The notes beneath the pieces were generated by a model. That model saw nothing but the letters and a program-made list of their open reading frames with translations. It was not told the origin of the DNA and searched no databases. 64,000 bases of DNA from Eriocheir sinensis (Eukaryota; Arthropoda; Malacostraca; Decapoda; Varunidae), in contig NW_026111621.1 in assembly GCF_024679095.1 (NCBI RefSeq), positions 1,257,660-1,321,659 on the forward strand. The letters are read 5' to 3'. Shown here one piece after another: positions 34,880 through 45,888 of the stretch (positions are counted from its first letter, which is position 1; the number at the start of each line of letters is the position of its first letter). A program made the translations under genes and the position numbers.

Positions 34880-36247
34880 GGCCTAGGAAAAAGTCTTTGT
34901 GACCTCATTCCTCACATGCAAGCAGAAAGTGAATTTAGTGCAGGCCACTATCATCATTCGGCACCTCGAAGTGGAAATAAGGGAAGACTTCCTTGCCTTT
35001 GTCCACGCCAGGCCTCACCGGTAAAGGTTTAGCCTGGCTCCTTTTGTGCACCGTTGAAGACCTCGGATTGGACATGGCCAAGTGCAGGTGACTTGGTTTC
35101 GATGGAGCAAGTGCCATGGTGGGAACATTCAAAGGGTGTGCCGCAGTACTCATGAAGAAGTACACCCTGGCCAAGTCAATCCACTGCTTTAACCACCGGC
35201 AGAATCTAGTACTGACGAAGGCGTGTGACGTCAAGGAAGTGATGATCGCTCTTCAAACACTGCCCGAGGTGTACAACTTCGTTCCTTCTTCGAATATGCG
35301 CTCTCTCCGATTCACAGAGGTTGTCAAGCTTACCTCGGCTATGCGCGAAAGGCTTGTTCCCCTCTGCCCCACCAGGTGGATTGAGAGGCATGACGCAGTG
35401 CTGGTTTTCGTTGAATTTCTACCTGTCATCGCTGTTTTTCTAGAGGAAAAACTTGACGCCAACGCTGGGCACCTTCTCATCGCCATACGTGCTCCCCGCT
35501 CTATCGTTGGACTGGTTGTAGTGGAGTGTATATTGACGGCTATTGGCGCATACTCTCGAGCCGAGCCGAACTTTTCAGAGAAAAGATGGCGACCTGGTGT
35601 CAGTCCATGCCACGATTCGTGGCATCGAGACCATTTTTGCTAAGTTCAGAGCAGATGCGGAGAATCATTTCCGCGACGTGTTCATGAAAGTGGAAGAGCT
35701 TTTGGTCGAGGTGGGGTCATCACATGACACCATCCCTTTGCCACGACTCTGTGGACGACAGACCCAGCGATCAAATGTTCCGTGCGAGAATGCTGAGGAG
35801 TACAACCGCCGGGCGGTGTACATTCCGTTCGTGGACCACGTCTTGGCTGAGCTGAAGAGTCGGTTCGGCGACGACACAGTGCCTGTCGCACTTCAGCTCA
35901 AGCAACTCCTCAAAAGCCCCGAAACGGATGTTGCGGCTGTGCTTCAAGCGGCGAAGCTCTGCGAACTCGACATCGAATCCCTGACACTCGTGAAGGCGGA
36001 AGCGGAGCGCTGGGCATTATCTGTCCCGGTCTTCCAAACTATCAAAGAAGCCCAGGCACACGCCAGCACCAGCATGTTCCCCAATCTCGCCATTCTCTTG
36101 AAAACTCTGTTGATGCTTCCAGTCTCCAACACGGAAGCCGAGAGGTCTTTCTCAGCATTGAAAAGGCTGAAAACCTATCTGAGGAATACCGTCGCCCAAG
36201 AGCGCCTGAATGGAATTGCCCTCAAACCGCCAACTACCCTTTGCTAG
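34880..36247 (+). pseudogene. hAT transposase (DUF4371 plus dimerisation domain)
   Basis: The transposase cuts and rejoins element ends. Open parts are 35,116-35,643 and 35,543-36,247 in different frames, with broken upstream traces from about 34,880. Conserved pieces: GFDGAS-like sequence just before the first part, HCFNHRQNLVLTKAC, LCPTRWIERHDAV (the family's Cys/Trp/His segment), and at the end SNTEAERSFSALKRLKTYLR with RLNGIAL, the hAT dimerisation motif. One frame change near 35,560 and the broken N-terminus disable it. Closest in style to ZMYM1-like hAT proteins. Confidence 0.85.
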
Positions 36248-36550
36248 GTGAGGCACTTTTTGGAAATTTGTAAATATATTTATTTAGATCAGCCAATCTT
36301 TTCAAATGTGTTACCTCAATCTGTCTAATTTTACATTTTAACTCTTTTTTTGTAAAGGTTAGGTTTGTAATTTATATATGACCTGTATTATGATCACCCT
36401 TGATGCCTACATATCGAAATAAACGTTTACTTTTCTTCTAATGCTCGTATGGTGATGATTTCTACCTTTTCAGATCTGCCTTTTCACTGGTCGGATGTAC
36501 AATTTGAATTTTTTCTTGTTATTGCTTGCCAGCTTTAATATTGATTGCAC

Positions 36551-36682
<132 letters not shown>

Positions 36683-36856
36683 AGAAAAAATCATTTGTCA
36701 CATATACGTTGATTACTCGGGAGCTGCTGATTTTAAGCAAAGAACCGCCATCACTAACCATTGGTCTTCACTGTTTTGAGGCTGCCGCTAACTTATGAAA
36801 TCTTACCATCGGGCCCCCCCAAAAAATGATTTTCTGGATCCGCCCCTGGCCCCAAC

Positions 36857-38082
36857 CCACTCCCACACACAACAGGTTACAGTAAAGACAAGCTAACCTA
36901 GCTAACTTAAGTTAAAACCCTGTGGTGGAGATGAGGTTCGATAATTAGCGTGAATGTGGTCAGCCAAAGGACGAGACACTCCTCTCAGCTCCTGCCCGGA
37001 ACCCGCTTGTAGCGTAAACACACTCCCGGTGGGGCAGCTAGGGCCCTCTGCATGTAGTCGGCGATGAAACGGCCCCAGGAACCTTCGTGGACACGTGCAG
37101 ACACAGGAGCAAGCCGGCTGGTAGCAGCGTAAACACCAAAGGCAGAAGGAGGGAACGCGTGCAGACGCTACGAGGTCAGGAACCACAAGGCCGAGCCCGG
37201 CCAGCAAGGGTCATCACGGACGGAAGAACACACAACCCCCCACCTCCCACACACAACAGGGTACTTTGTCATGCTAGCATGCAACATATATGTAAGCAGG
37301 AATTATCCTGCCCTCCACTGCGACTCCGATGGGCGTCCTGTGAATTCAAGCTCAGAGTTAACATATGAAGGAAAAAGAGAGAGGGATGAGCCAACACTGT
37401 CTGGCAACACCGCGCCAGCCGCGGGGCACAGTCTCCATCCGCACTGCAACTAGTTACACCCATCCAAGGCTGCTGTGGGATAAACCGTAAACGTAATGTT
37501 AGTCGGATGTATGACGAACCAGGAACACGCCAGGAACACCTCTGGACATCCTGCAACATGAAATAAGCGGCATGACACTCACATGATTACTGGTATATCA
37601 AGGAAGGAGTCATGCTGACACTGGAAGAAAACGTATCACTATCAGAGAAAACGGTGTGTCATGGGACAGACCGTGACACTCCTGGAAGCAAATAAATTAG
37701 AGTACAGATAAAATTTTAAAATCCTAGCTTGCCCTAGTTACATAATAGCACAGTGGACTGTTTTCCGGTGCTTTCACACATAAGCTTTTTGAGGGCAAAA
37801 CCTCCTGATCTTGTATCACCAGGAGGAAACTCCTGAAGCTTACGGGGAGGTCCCCTCGGACACAGCTAGGGTCAAACACCCACATTTAGTATTTGTTGTG
37901 TGGTGTAGTGTTTGTTGTACACAGTGTAAATGGAACATGAGTGTGTGTTGACAATAATGCATCATAGACAAACACAACAAACACTTCCATGCAGTACATC
38001 ACCAGTAGATACAACGCGCGACTCTTGAGCGGCACTTTTCCTCGTATGACGCTTTGACACGGGGAGGTTGAGAACACTGCTG
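36857..38082. other. LTR and 3' flank of the Gypsy element
   Basis: No independent gene. CTCCCACACACAACAGG occurs at about 36,862 and similar sequence at 37,235-37,262, a short direct repeat. The interval 37,679-38,082 lies between RNase H and the candidate LTR start. Confidence 0.45.
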
Positions 38083-41035
38083 TTACATGTACGATTGCAT
38101 CCTGCCGGAGGGGCTAACCTGAGGAGCAGGAGGACCCTCGTGCGACCAGACCATCCATCCAGCTGCTGCACCATTAACCAAGTCTGGCTCACCCCCTTCA
38201 ACAAGGTGAGACAGAAGGTCGGCACCCACATTGCTAGTTCCCTTGATGTATCGGATGATGAAGAGAAACTGCTGCAGGTAGAGGCCCCATCGGGTGAGTC
38301 GAGCGTTAGTCGTCCTACTTGGCCGCAGGTGAGTCAGAGGCATATGGTCCGTCTCCAGCACGAAGGAAGCACCGTACAGGAAAAAAGTAGAACTTCTTAA
38401 TGCCCTCGACAGCGGCCAGGCACTCCTTTTCAACAGTGCTGTTGTTCCTCTCCGCTGCCTTGAACTTCCTGCTGTGTTATGCAACAGGGTGCACTTCTCC
38501 ATCCAATTCCTGAAGTAGGATGGCGTCAAGGCCCTCCTCCGATGCATCCGTCCACAGTACAAAATCGTTTTTGAAATTGGGCAGCTGGAGAATCGGGTTA
38601 CTGCAGAGCAGCTGCTTCAGCATCCTGAAGGTTTTATCTTGGGCATCACCCCAGTGAACCTTGTTGGGGGCGTGCTTCTTCAGCAGGTCATACAGTGGCA
38701 GGGCAATCACGGCAAAGTTGGGAACAAAGTTCCTGTAGTATCCGGCTAACACGACAAAGGCCCTCACTTGCTTCTTGGTCAGAGGGCGCGGGGCTTCACG
38801 GATCTTCGTCACCTTGTCCTCTTGGCACCTGCACTTCCCGGCTCCCACAGTGTGCCCCAGAAACTCGACAACTTGCTGGGCTACTTCACACTTGCTTGGC
38901 TTGGCCGCCATCCGGACCCTCTGCAGGCGGTTGAATACGTCTTGGAGAAGCTTGATACTGATCCTCGAACGTAGCCGAATGAATGAGAATGTCATCCACA
39001 AACACCTCAACACCCTCCACGTTACTCAACACATCCCTCATTGTTCGGTTGAACACTGCCGGAGAGTTGGTCAAGCCGAAGGGCAGAACCGTGTACTCGT
39101 AGAGACCCCACGGTGTACCAAATGCAGTCACCTTGCGGTTTTCTTCATGTAGTGGAATCTGGAAGTAACCCTTCGTCAGATCAAGCTTGGTGAAGTAGCG
39201 TGAGTTCGCCAGGCGTGCAAAGATAATCCCGTGGTCAGACATGGGTTCCGCAATGGTCCTGGTGACTGCGTTCACCTTCCTGTAGTCGCCACAGCTCCTC
39301 ACACTTCCATCCTTCTTCTTTACGACAACCATCGGGTTATTGTAGCTGGAGGTTGACTTCTCAATCACGCCGGCCTCTTCCATGGCATCCAGTTCCTTCT
39401 TGGCGCTGGGTAGAAGCTTCTGAGGTATTGGGTAAGACTTAACCCGGACTGGTTCCTCGCTTGTCAGCCCAATCCTGTGAGGCTCCACTCTTGCAAGGGG
39501 AGGCTTGTTTGAGAAGACCTCTGCATGCTGGTTAAGAAGACTTGCGATGGCTGCCCTTTGTTCACCCGTCAAGTGATGGCTGATGGCAACGTTCTCATGG
39601 TGTTCCGTCTGTTGCAATTGCACAGGCCGTCCCCTTCGTCGCCAGATATTATCAATGAGGCACCACACAAATCTTGCGATGGCCCTTCCCTAGACCCCAG
39701 GGTTGCGACTGGCATCCCATATCTCCGATATTGGTCCAGTATTATGCCAAGGAGTTGCTGCTGCTCCAAGGTGAAGTTCCTTCCTGCTGCTGCAGCTGCC
39801 GTCTCCTCTGGTGGCTGAAAGTACTGCCTCAGCATGTTGATGTGGAACCTCTTCCGCTCCGTTCCCATCTTTACAATGTAGTTCAGGTCCGACACACGCT
39901 CCACCACGGCTTATGGACCCTTCCATTGCGCCAACAGTTTGTTGTGGGCAGTGGGCAAGAGAACGAGGCACTTATCACCTGGCTTCAGCCTGCGGAGGCG
40001 AGCCTTCTTGTCGAAGTGAGCTTTCTAAGCTTCTCTTGCCTTGGTGAGCTCTTGTCGTGTCAACTCACATGTTGCCTGGAGGCGCTCGGAGAGGTCAATT
40101 ACGTAGCTGTAGGTGCTCTTCACGTCGACGTCCACGCATGAGTCATCCCACAGCTCCCTCAGCACTTGAATTGGCCCCCTGACTGTTCTTTTGTACAGTA
40201 GCTCAATGGGGGAAAATTTCAGTGACTGCTGAGGTGCCTCCCGATAGGCGAAGAGAAGCGGAGCGATGAAACGATGCCACTCCTTTGGTTGCTCAGCCGT
40301 CATTCTTCTTAGCATCTTCTTCAGAGTCCCGTTGTATCTTTCCACTAGTCCGTTGGCTTGTGGGTGGTATGGTGTGGTGCGGAGACCCTTAATGGATAGG
40401 AGCCGCATCAGTTCATCCCACATCTGAGATGTAAACTGTGACCCACGGTCAGTCAGCACTTGTCGAGGCAGCCCCACGCGTGAAAACACTTCCATCAAGG
40501 CTTCTGCCACAGTCACGGCCTCGATGTTCTTCAGGGGTATCGCCTCCGGCCACCGCGTGCTGAAGTCAACGAGGGTAAGGATATACCTGAAGCCCCCGCT
40601 TGAACGTGGCTCCAGAGGCCCCACAATGTCCACCCCAATCCTCTCAAAGGGCTCGGAGATGATTGGCAGGGGCTGCAGCGGTGCTGCTCTCACTCGTCCT
40701 CTATCCATGGTGCGCTGAAAGATGCTGCAGGAGCGCACCAGACGGCTGATGTCGGCAGTCATCCCAGGCCAGAAGAATGCTGCTTCGATCCGTTGGAAAG
40801 TCTTCTGTCGACCCATGTCCCCAGCCAGGGTGCTTGCATGCCCCAACTTGAACACTGCGTGCTGGTACTTGGCTGGCACCACAAACTGCAGCTTCTCCTC
40901 GCCTGATGGGGACTGCAGTAGCCGATACAGGCAGTTACTCTTCTTCACGATAGTGACAGCGGCGTATCCCCGCAGCGTTCGAGCTGTACCCTCTAGGTGT
41001 TGCCTTCGCAGACACCTGAGCGACGGGTCTGACTA
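38083..41035 (-). pseudogene. Ty3/Gypsy pol with integrase upstream of RT (Gmr1-like order)
   Basis: Minus strand, 5' to 3'. Integrase (about 41,035-40,025): zinc finger altered (GDMG where the second His should be; CSIFQRT lacking the second Cys), core intact with GVDIVGPL, LTDRGSQFTS and NGLVERYNG. Its C-terminal KPGDKCLVLLP and YIVKMGTERKRFHINML segment runs on at 40,020-39,790. Then reverse transcriptase (39,668-38,886): GVIEKSTSSYNNPMVVVKKK, KLDLTKGYFQIPL and VFVDDILIHS. Then thumb and RNase H (39,013-38,083): VLWTDASEEGLDAILL, ETDHMPLTHL and TSNVGADLLSH. Frame breaks at about 40,020, 39,910, 38,960 and 38,480. The domains run without intervening sequence in the order IN-RT-RH, unlike ordinary Gypsy. 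Gag and protease are absent (5' truncated). Confidence 0.85.
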
Positions 41036-41104
41036 CTGTTCCCACGGGTCCGGTAAGTGGTTGATGAATGCAGATTTACCGGGTGGGAGGAGATACCGCG
41101 AAAC

Positions 41105-41270
41105 TTACCAGACCGAAGTCCGGTAAATGGTTTGATGAATCCAGCCCCAGTCCGAGAGGGAGGATGAACAGCTGGGTGAGATGCACGCCGACTTTCCGGG
41201 CCGGGATTCGAACCCGGGGCCCGTGGAGTAGAAGCCAGGGACGCTGACCACTAGACCACGGAGGCGTAAC
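41105..41270 (-). mobile_element. tRNA-derived SINE (tRNA-Glu-like head)
   Basis: On the minus strand: A box TGGTCTAGTGGT (41,259-41,248) and B box GGTTCGAATCC (41,214-41,204), followed by a body containing TTCATCCTCCCTCTCGGACT. The 5' and 3' acceptor halves do not pair, so it is a SINE, not a tRNA gene. Related tail sequence (GGTAAGTGGTTGATGAATGC-like) is repeated at 41,050-41,075 and 41,120-41,140. Confidence 0.75.
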
Positions 41271-41394
41271 TGAGAATCCTCAAAACATACAATCATTTTC
41301 ATAAAAAAAAAGTTAATGGAACGTTTTTTATACATTGATACCTTTCTATCTGGACTAGTTCAAGATTACAGGTCCAAAATCGACCTACCCTAAG

Positions 41395-41397
<3 letters not shown>

Positions 41398-41478
<81 letters not shown>
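41398..41478. repeat. (CA)n microsatellite
   Basis: A pure CA run of about 80 bp, directly 5' of SINE sequence. Confidence 0.97.
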
Positions 41479-41479
<1 letters not shown>

Positions 41480-41723
41480 GGGGTTCAATTCCCCGGCAGG
41501 GTTAAGATAAGTTGGGTTTATCTTCGTTCACGTGTAGTCCCTGTTCACCTAGCAGTGAGTAGGTACACACGTAAGGCAAGGAGTTGTGACCTCGTTGTCG
41601 CGGTGTGTTGTGTGTGAGTGGTCTCAGTCTTACCCAAAGATCGGCACTACGAGCTCTGTGCTCTTCCGTAGGGGAACGGCTGGCTGTCTCGAGAGAGACC
41701 CGCAGCAGACCAAGAGGTGAACT
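41478..41723 (+). mobile_element. SINE body ending in (CA)n
   Basis: It begins at a B-box-like GGTTCAATTCC and continues through TTAAGATAAGTTGGGTTTAT to CGAGAGAGACCCGCAGCAGA and GGTGAACTA, then a (CA)n run. The tRNA-like A-box half is missing, replaced by the upstream CA run. The last 65 bp recur at 1,712-1,776. Confidence 0.65.
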
Positions 41724-41761
41724 ACACACACACACACACACAGACACACACACATACACAC

Positions 41762-41798
<37 letters not shown>

Positions 41799-41801
41799 TC
41801 A

Positions 41802-41839
<38 letters not shown>
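41724..41839. repeat. (CA)n microsatellite, target of the hAT element
   Basis: Interrupted CA run. It resumes as (CA)n at 44,328 after the hAT insertion. Confidence 0.95.
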
Positions 41840-41843
<4 letters not shown>

Positions 41844-42189
41844 ACCGGATTTCCCATATAGGCTTCTACGCTAAAGCCTAGGGCGTTAGGATGAAAATTG
41901 TCACACAATTTGGTATGTTCTTATTTTCAACTTTGCCGGGTCGCAGCACACCCACCTGTCACTATTCTTTTGGTGGCGCCACTAGCAGCAGCAGCTGTTG
42001 GCGTGCTGTCCTACACAAATGGCAGTGTGGTGCGTCAGGGTTGTCATATTTTAAGGTTTAAAGGTCGCTAATGAGTGATAGAGCGAAGGGACAGTGCACA
42101 GACAGTATGAATACCTGAATGCACGCTAAAGCACCCACCACATACATGGGGGTAGCCCAGGCCCCTCTTCATCCACGTGAGACCCGAGT

Positions 42190-42560
42190 CAACCTTGGCT
42201 ATGGCTGCTGACGCAGCAAGGTCGCATTGGCTGACTCAACCCCCAGCCCTCTGCTCACAGGGGCGGTAACCTGTGGCCTTCAGTGGTATCTTATCGGTCT
42301 GAGCAGGACTGGATCACACTACGCGTTTGTACCAGAATGGCAGGCGCGCATGCTACCACTGAGCTATCCAGAGGCTAGGACAGGAGACGGGACACAAACC
42401 CCGATTAATACCTGGTACCCATTCACTGTTGGGTGGACAGGGGCATGCAGCATGGGGTATCGGAAAAAACGCCCAAATTTTTCCACTCCGCCCGGGAATC
42501 GAACCCAGGCTCTCTCGGTTGTGAGTCGAGTGTACTACCACTGCACGGTCTGCACCACGA
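42190..42560 (-). mobile_element. Composite tRNA-like SINE inside the hAT element
   Basis: The minus strand has two tRNA-like heads. One is at about 42,558-42,480 with A box TGCAGTGGTAGT and B box GGTTCGATTCC. The other is at about 42,380-42,320, with GGATAGCTCAGTGGTAGC and CGCCTGCCATTCTGGTAC resembling the 5' half of tRNA-Gly. A ~130-bp body follows to about 42,190. Neither folds as a full tRNA. Confidence 0.65.
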
Positions 42561-42899
42561 ATGCATGTTGCTATCTCAACACGGTAACTTCGGTAAGTTG
42601 ATAACTATAACTGACGATAATAGCGTAAATCTACAGTAATTTAACTACGTTATCTATCGTAAGGCTACAGTAGATATCCTGCGTAATCCATGCTCTATGG
42701 TACGGTTAGCTAGTCGGTGGGGGTTGGTGGGTTAAATCAACTTTAAACTCAGAGGTATTTTACCGTGTTTTAGTCAGTGATAATTTGAATAGCGCAGTGT
42801 TATTACTTATTACAATTGAGATATAAATATAGGTAAATTAGCCTACTATAAGAACAACACTTTCTTTTACAGTTATTTCATGTTGTTTCCTTGTGGTCT

Positions 42900-43960
42900 G
42901 TGATTGGTGTTTTCGTTTCTCTTCGCAGATTAAAGATGTCAGAAAAATAACAATAACTCAGTGGACATGCCTATACATATACAGAGAACTTGCCTAGAAA
43001 AAAGCAGAGCGTCTGGAAGAACAATTGTCCAGTATACCAAAGCTAGATACTTCCCTCGATGGTCTGCTAGGGAAGAGGCTTTTAAATGTTTAGAGATTCA
43101 TGGAAAGAAAGCATTCAAGCTCTGCTAGCCATAGCAGATGATATGTCACAAAAAAAACAGTCACACGAAGTGAGGCTGCATCACTGGCAAACTATATAGA
43201 CAGGCTTGAAACTGCTATTATGATCGCATTGTGGAACCCAATACTGGATAGATTTAATTAAAGCAGTTAGCGTATGCTTCCAGCGTGCTAGAGTGGATAT
43301 GGGCAGTGTGGTTTCTCTCTGCAACCGTCACATTACATTTGTAGACGAATGCAGAGAGTATTTTTGATAAATATGAAGAAGGCAAAACCCTCTCTGAACA
43401 GGATGAATATGATCAGGCTACTTCTAGAAAAAAAGAAAAGGAAACTTCCATTTGGTGAAAAACAAGCAGGCCAACCCATACTCAGTACAAGGGATGAATT
43501 TAGCATTAATTGCTTCCTTGTCATAGCTGATAGTCTGAAATCTGAAATCGAAAAGAGAGCAGTAGTGTATATGTCATTCTTTGATTACTTCTCTTTCTTT
43601 AGAAAATTACTACAGTTTTCAAAAGAGAACCTGAGGAGTCAAGCACTGAATCTCCTGCAGCATTTTGGCTGTGACAGTGAACAAAGCATAGTCGATGAAG
43701 CCATGCACCTGAGTGCACACCTGCTGGAAATTGAAACGTCCATGAACACAATAAGTGGCTTGGCAGGATTTATCTTCACAAATAAGGTGGGAGCTGTTTA
43801 TCCAAATGTTACCATTGCTCTAAGAATCTTCCTGTGTACACTGGCAAGCAACTGTAGTGCAGAACGGCCGTTTTCTTGTTTAAGAAGGATAAAAAACTAC
43901 CTGAGGTCAACATTATGTCAAGAAAGTTTAAACAGTCTTGCCATACTTGCAATTGTGTGA
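42900..43960 (+). pseudogene. hAT transposase, ZMYM1-like, C-terminal half open
   Basis: Traces of the central domain (HWQTI- and LDRF-like segments with stops) lie upstream at 42,900-43,340. The open part 43,349-43,957 (203 aa) ends with NVTIALRIFLCTLASNCSAE, then RPFSCLRRIKNYLRST and LNSLAILAI, the conserved hAT dimerisation region. The remainder of the catalytic domain is broken, so the element is non-autonomous now. Confidence 0.8.
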
Positions 43961-44323
43961 TCTCACCAAATCCCTGGATTATGATAATGCTATTGACCTG
44001 TTTGCTGAGCAAAAGTCACGTTTGAAAACTCTCTAAACTTTGTTACAATATTTAATTATGGATATTCTCATTGTACTGAATAACTGAACTATGGCCCAAT
44101 GACATTGGCCATCAGTCCATTACGAGTTCTTTGATATACTGTATAAACAAATCACTACGTATATGTCACGTCATGCGGTTGTTTCATTCTAGACCGTAAG
44201 TTAATATTAAGTTATAACAAATCATATAATTCATATATAATAAAGTGGGAAGGGTGAAGTGGGCTTGAAGAGGGAGCGTTAAAATTTCTATAGCCTATGG
44301 GCAACTAGCACAATAAATCTGGC

Positions 44324-44327
<4 letters not shown>

Positions 44328-44378
<51 letters not shown>
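44328..44378. repeat. (CA)n microsatellite, right part
   Basis: Continuation of the run split by the hAT element. Confidence 0.95.
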
Positions 44379-44380
<2 letters not shown>

Positions 44381-44504
44381 CTTACTTTATCTTCTGACCT
44401 GTTATAATGTTGTCTACCCACACAGGATTACCAGAACAGGACTAACTTCTGGTCATGACATTGTTGGGGCATAACTGAGCTTCTTTCTTTCACCCAGCTA
44501 TCAC

Positions 44505-44705
44505 CTTCTTCAACACTAAACATCCTCGGTCTATCCTTAACTCAAAATCTCAACTGGAAACTTCATATTTCATCTCTTACTAAATCAGCTTTCTCGAGGC
44601 AGGGCGTTCTGTACCGTCTCCGCCAGTTCTTCTCCCCCGCACATTTGCTATCAATTTACAGGAGTCTTGTCCGCCCTCGTATGGAGTATGTATCTCATAT
44701 GTTGT
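44505..44705 (+). repeat. Jockey-like LINE fragment
   Basis: About 200 bp, ~90% identical by eye to 12,500-12,690, with landmarks AAACATCCTCGGTCTATCCT, CTCGAGGCAGGGCGTTCTGT and CCGCCCTCGTATGGAGTATG. Third copy of this family in the window. Confidence 0.85.
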
Positions 44706-44830
44706 TGTTGTTTTTTTTTACACTCCTTTGACCTCTATTCAGGAGCAGTGAGTAGCGGGCTTTTTTTTATTTATATTTACGCCCTTGAACTGTCTCCTTT
44801 GCTGTAAAAAAAATAAAAAATAAACAAAAT
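44706..44830 (-). repeat. Short A/T-tract element, second copy
   Basis: Minus strand: AAAGGAGACAGTTCAAGGGC, an A-run, then GCCCGCTACTCACTGCTCCT. It matches and extends the insertion at 5,858-5,949. As there, it lies at the end of jockey-like LINE sequence. Confidence 0.6.
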
Positions 44831-45019
44831 TCACTGACAAGCTCTGGATCAGCCTCCTCCTGCATGTGACTTGACCTTCTTCAGGAGCAAGACACCACCA
44901 GTGGAAGGAAATTGAGCCTCTATTATGTTTTCTTTTGCTACACCAGTGCACAGCAGCCTTTTTTGTCATCTGTATTTTTCTTCCCTATCAGCTGCTTGTG
45001 TTAGTGTAAACATATCTTA

Positions 45020-45552
45020 CAGGCTTCTGTATCCCTTGTTCCACCATGGAGTGGCTTATAACACCTTTCCCTTCCCAACAGGACTCCAAGAACCATAACA
45101 GTACTGCCAGGCTTGTGTATCCCTTGTTCCACCATGGAGTTGCTTGTAACGCCTTTCCCATCCCTACAGGACTGCCAGAGCCATAACAGTACTGCCAGGC
45201 TTGTTTATCCCTTGTTCCACCATGGAGTGGCTTGTAACACCTTTCCTATTCCTACAGGACTGCCAGAACCATAACAGTACTGCCAGGCTTGTGTATCCCC
45301 TGTTCCACCATGGAGGGGTTTGTAACACCTTTCCCATCCCTACAGGACTGCCAGAACCATAACAGTGTGTATCGCTTGTGTATCGCTTGTTCTACCATGG
45401 AGGGGTGTGTAATACCTTTCCCATCCCTACAGGACTGCCAGAACCATAACAGTACTGCCAGGCTTGTGTATCGCTTGTTCTACCATGGAGGGGTTTGTAA
45501 CACCTTTCCTATCCCTACAAGACTGCCAGAACCATAACAGTACTGCCGGGGT
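45020..45552. repeat. 88-bp tandem repeat, about six copies
   Basis: ATCCCTTGTTCCACCATGG-type units start at 45,031, 45,119, 45,207 and 45,295 with a constant 88-bp spacing; later units vary. Each has CTACAGGACTGCCAGAACCA and ACAGTACTGCCAGGCTTGTG. Confidence 0.93.
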
Positions 45553-45822
45553 GTCATCGGGAAGGCGTGTTCACCTGCTGCCAGATGTGTTCCACCCCAA
45601 GTGTGCCGGCATGAAGGAGTAGCCGGAGGAGGAGGGGAGTGCCATGCCGTCATGCAGGGAGAGAACAAGGAGAACAGGTGAGTGCCAGAAAATGGGAGAA
45701 AGAGCAGGAGGGGGAGTGAGTGGGAGAGACAGTATTTCAAATTCTAGACCACTCATATGTCATAATTATACTCTAAATCTAATTCATGTAGCCAAGAAAA
45801 GATATTACGTGACCACAGTATT

Positions 45823-45824
<2 letters not shown>

Positions 45825-45881
<57 letters not shown>
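45825..45881. repeat. (GA)n microsatellite
   Basis: A pure GA run at the 3' end of the CR1-like LINE (minus strand). The preceding 45,553-45,824 shows no gene. Confidence 0.96.

Positions 45882-45884
<3 letters not shown>

Positions 45885-45888
<4 letters not shown>

Larger units (their letters stand above)
41840..44327 (+). mobile_element. hAT DNA transposon inserted in a (CA)n run
   Basis: Left tip CAGGACCGGATTTCCCATA, right tip (reversed) CAGTGCCAGATTTATTGTGC. Both flanks read CACACACA, consistent with an 8-bp duplication that cannot be told from the microsatellite itself. Total 2488 bp. It contains tRNA-like SINE sequence (42,190-42,560) and a degenerate transposase. Confidence 0.8.
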
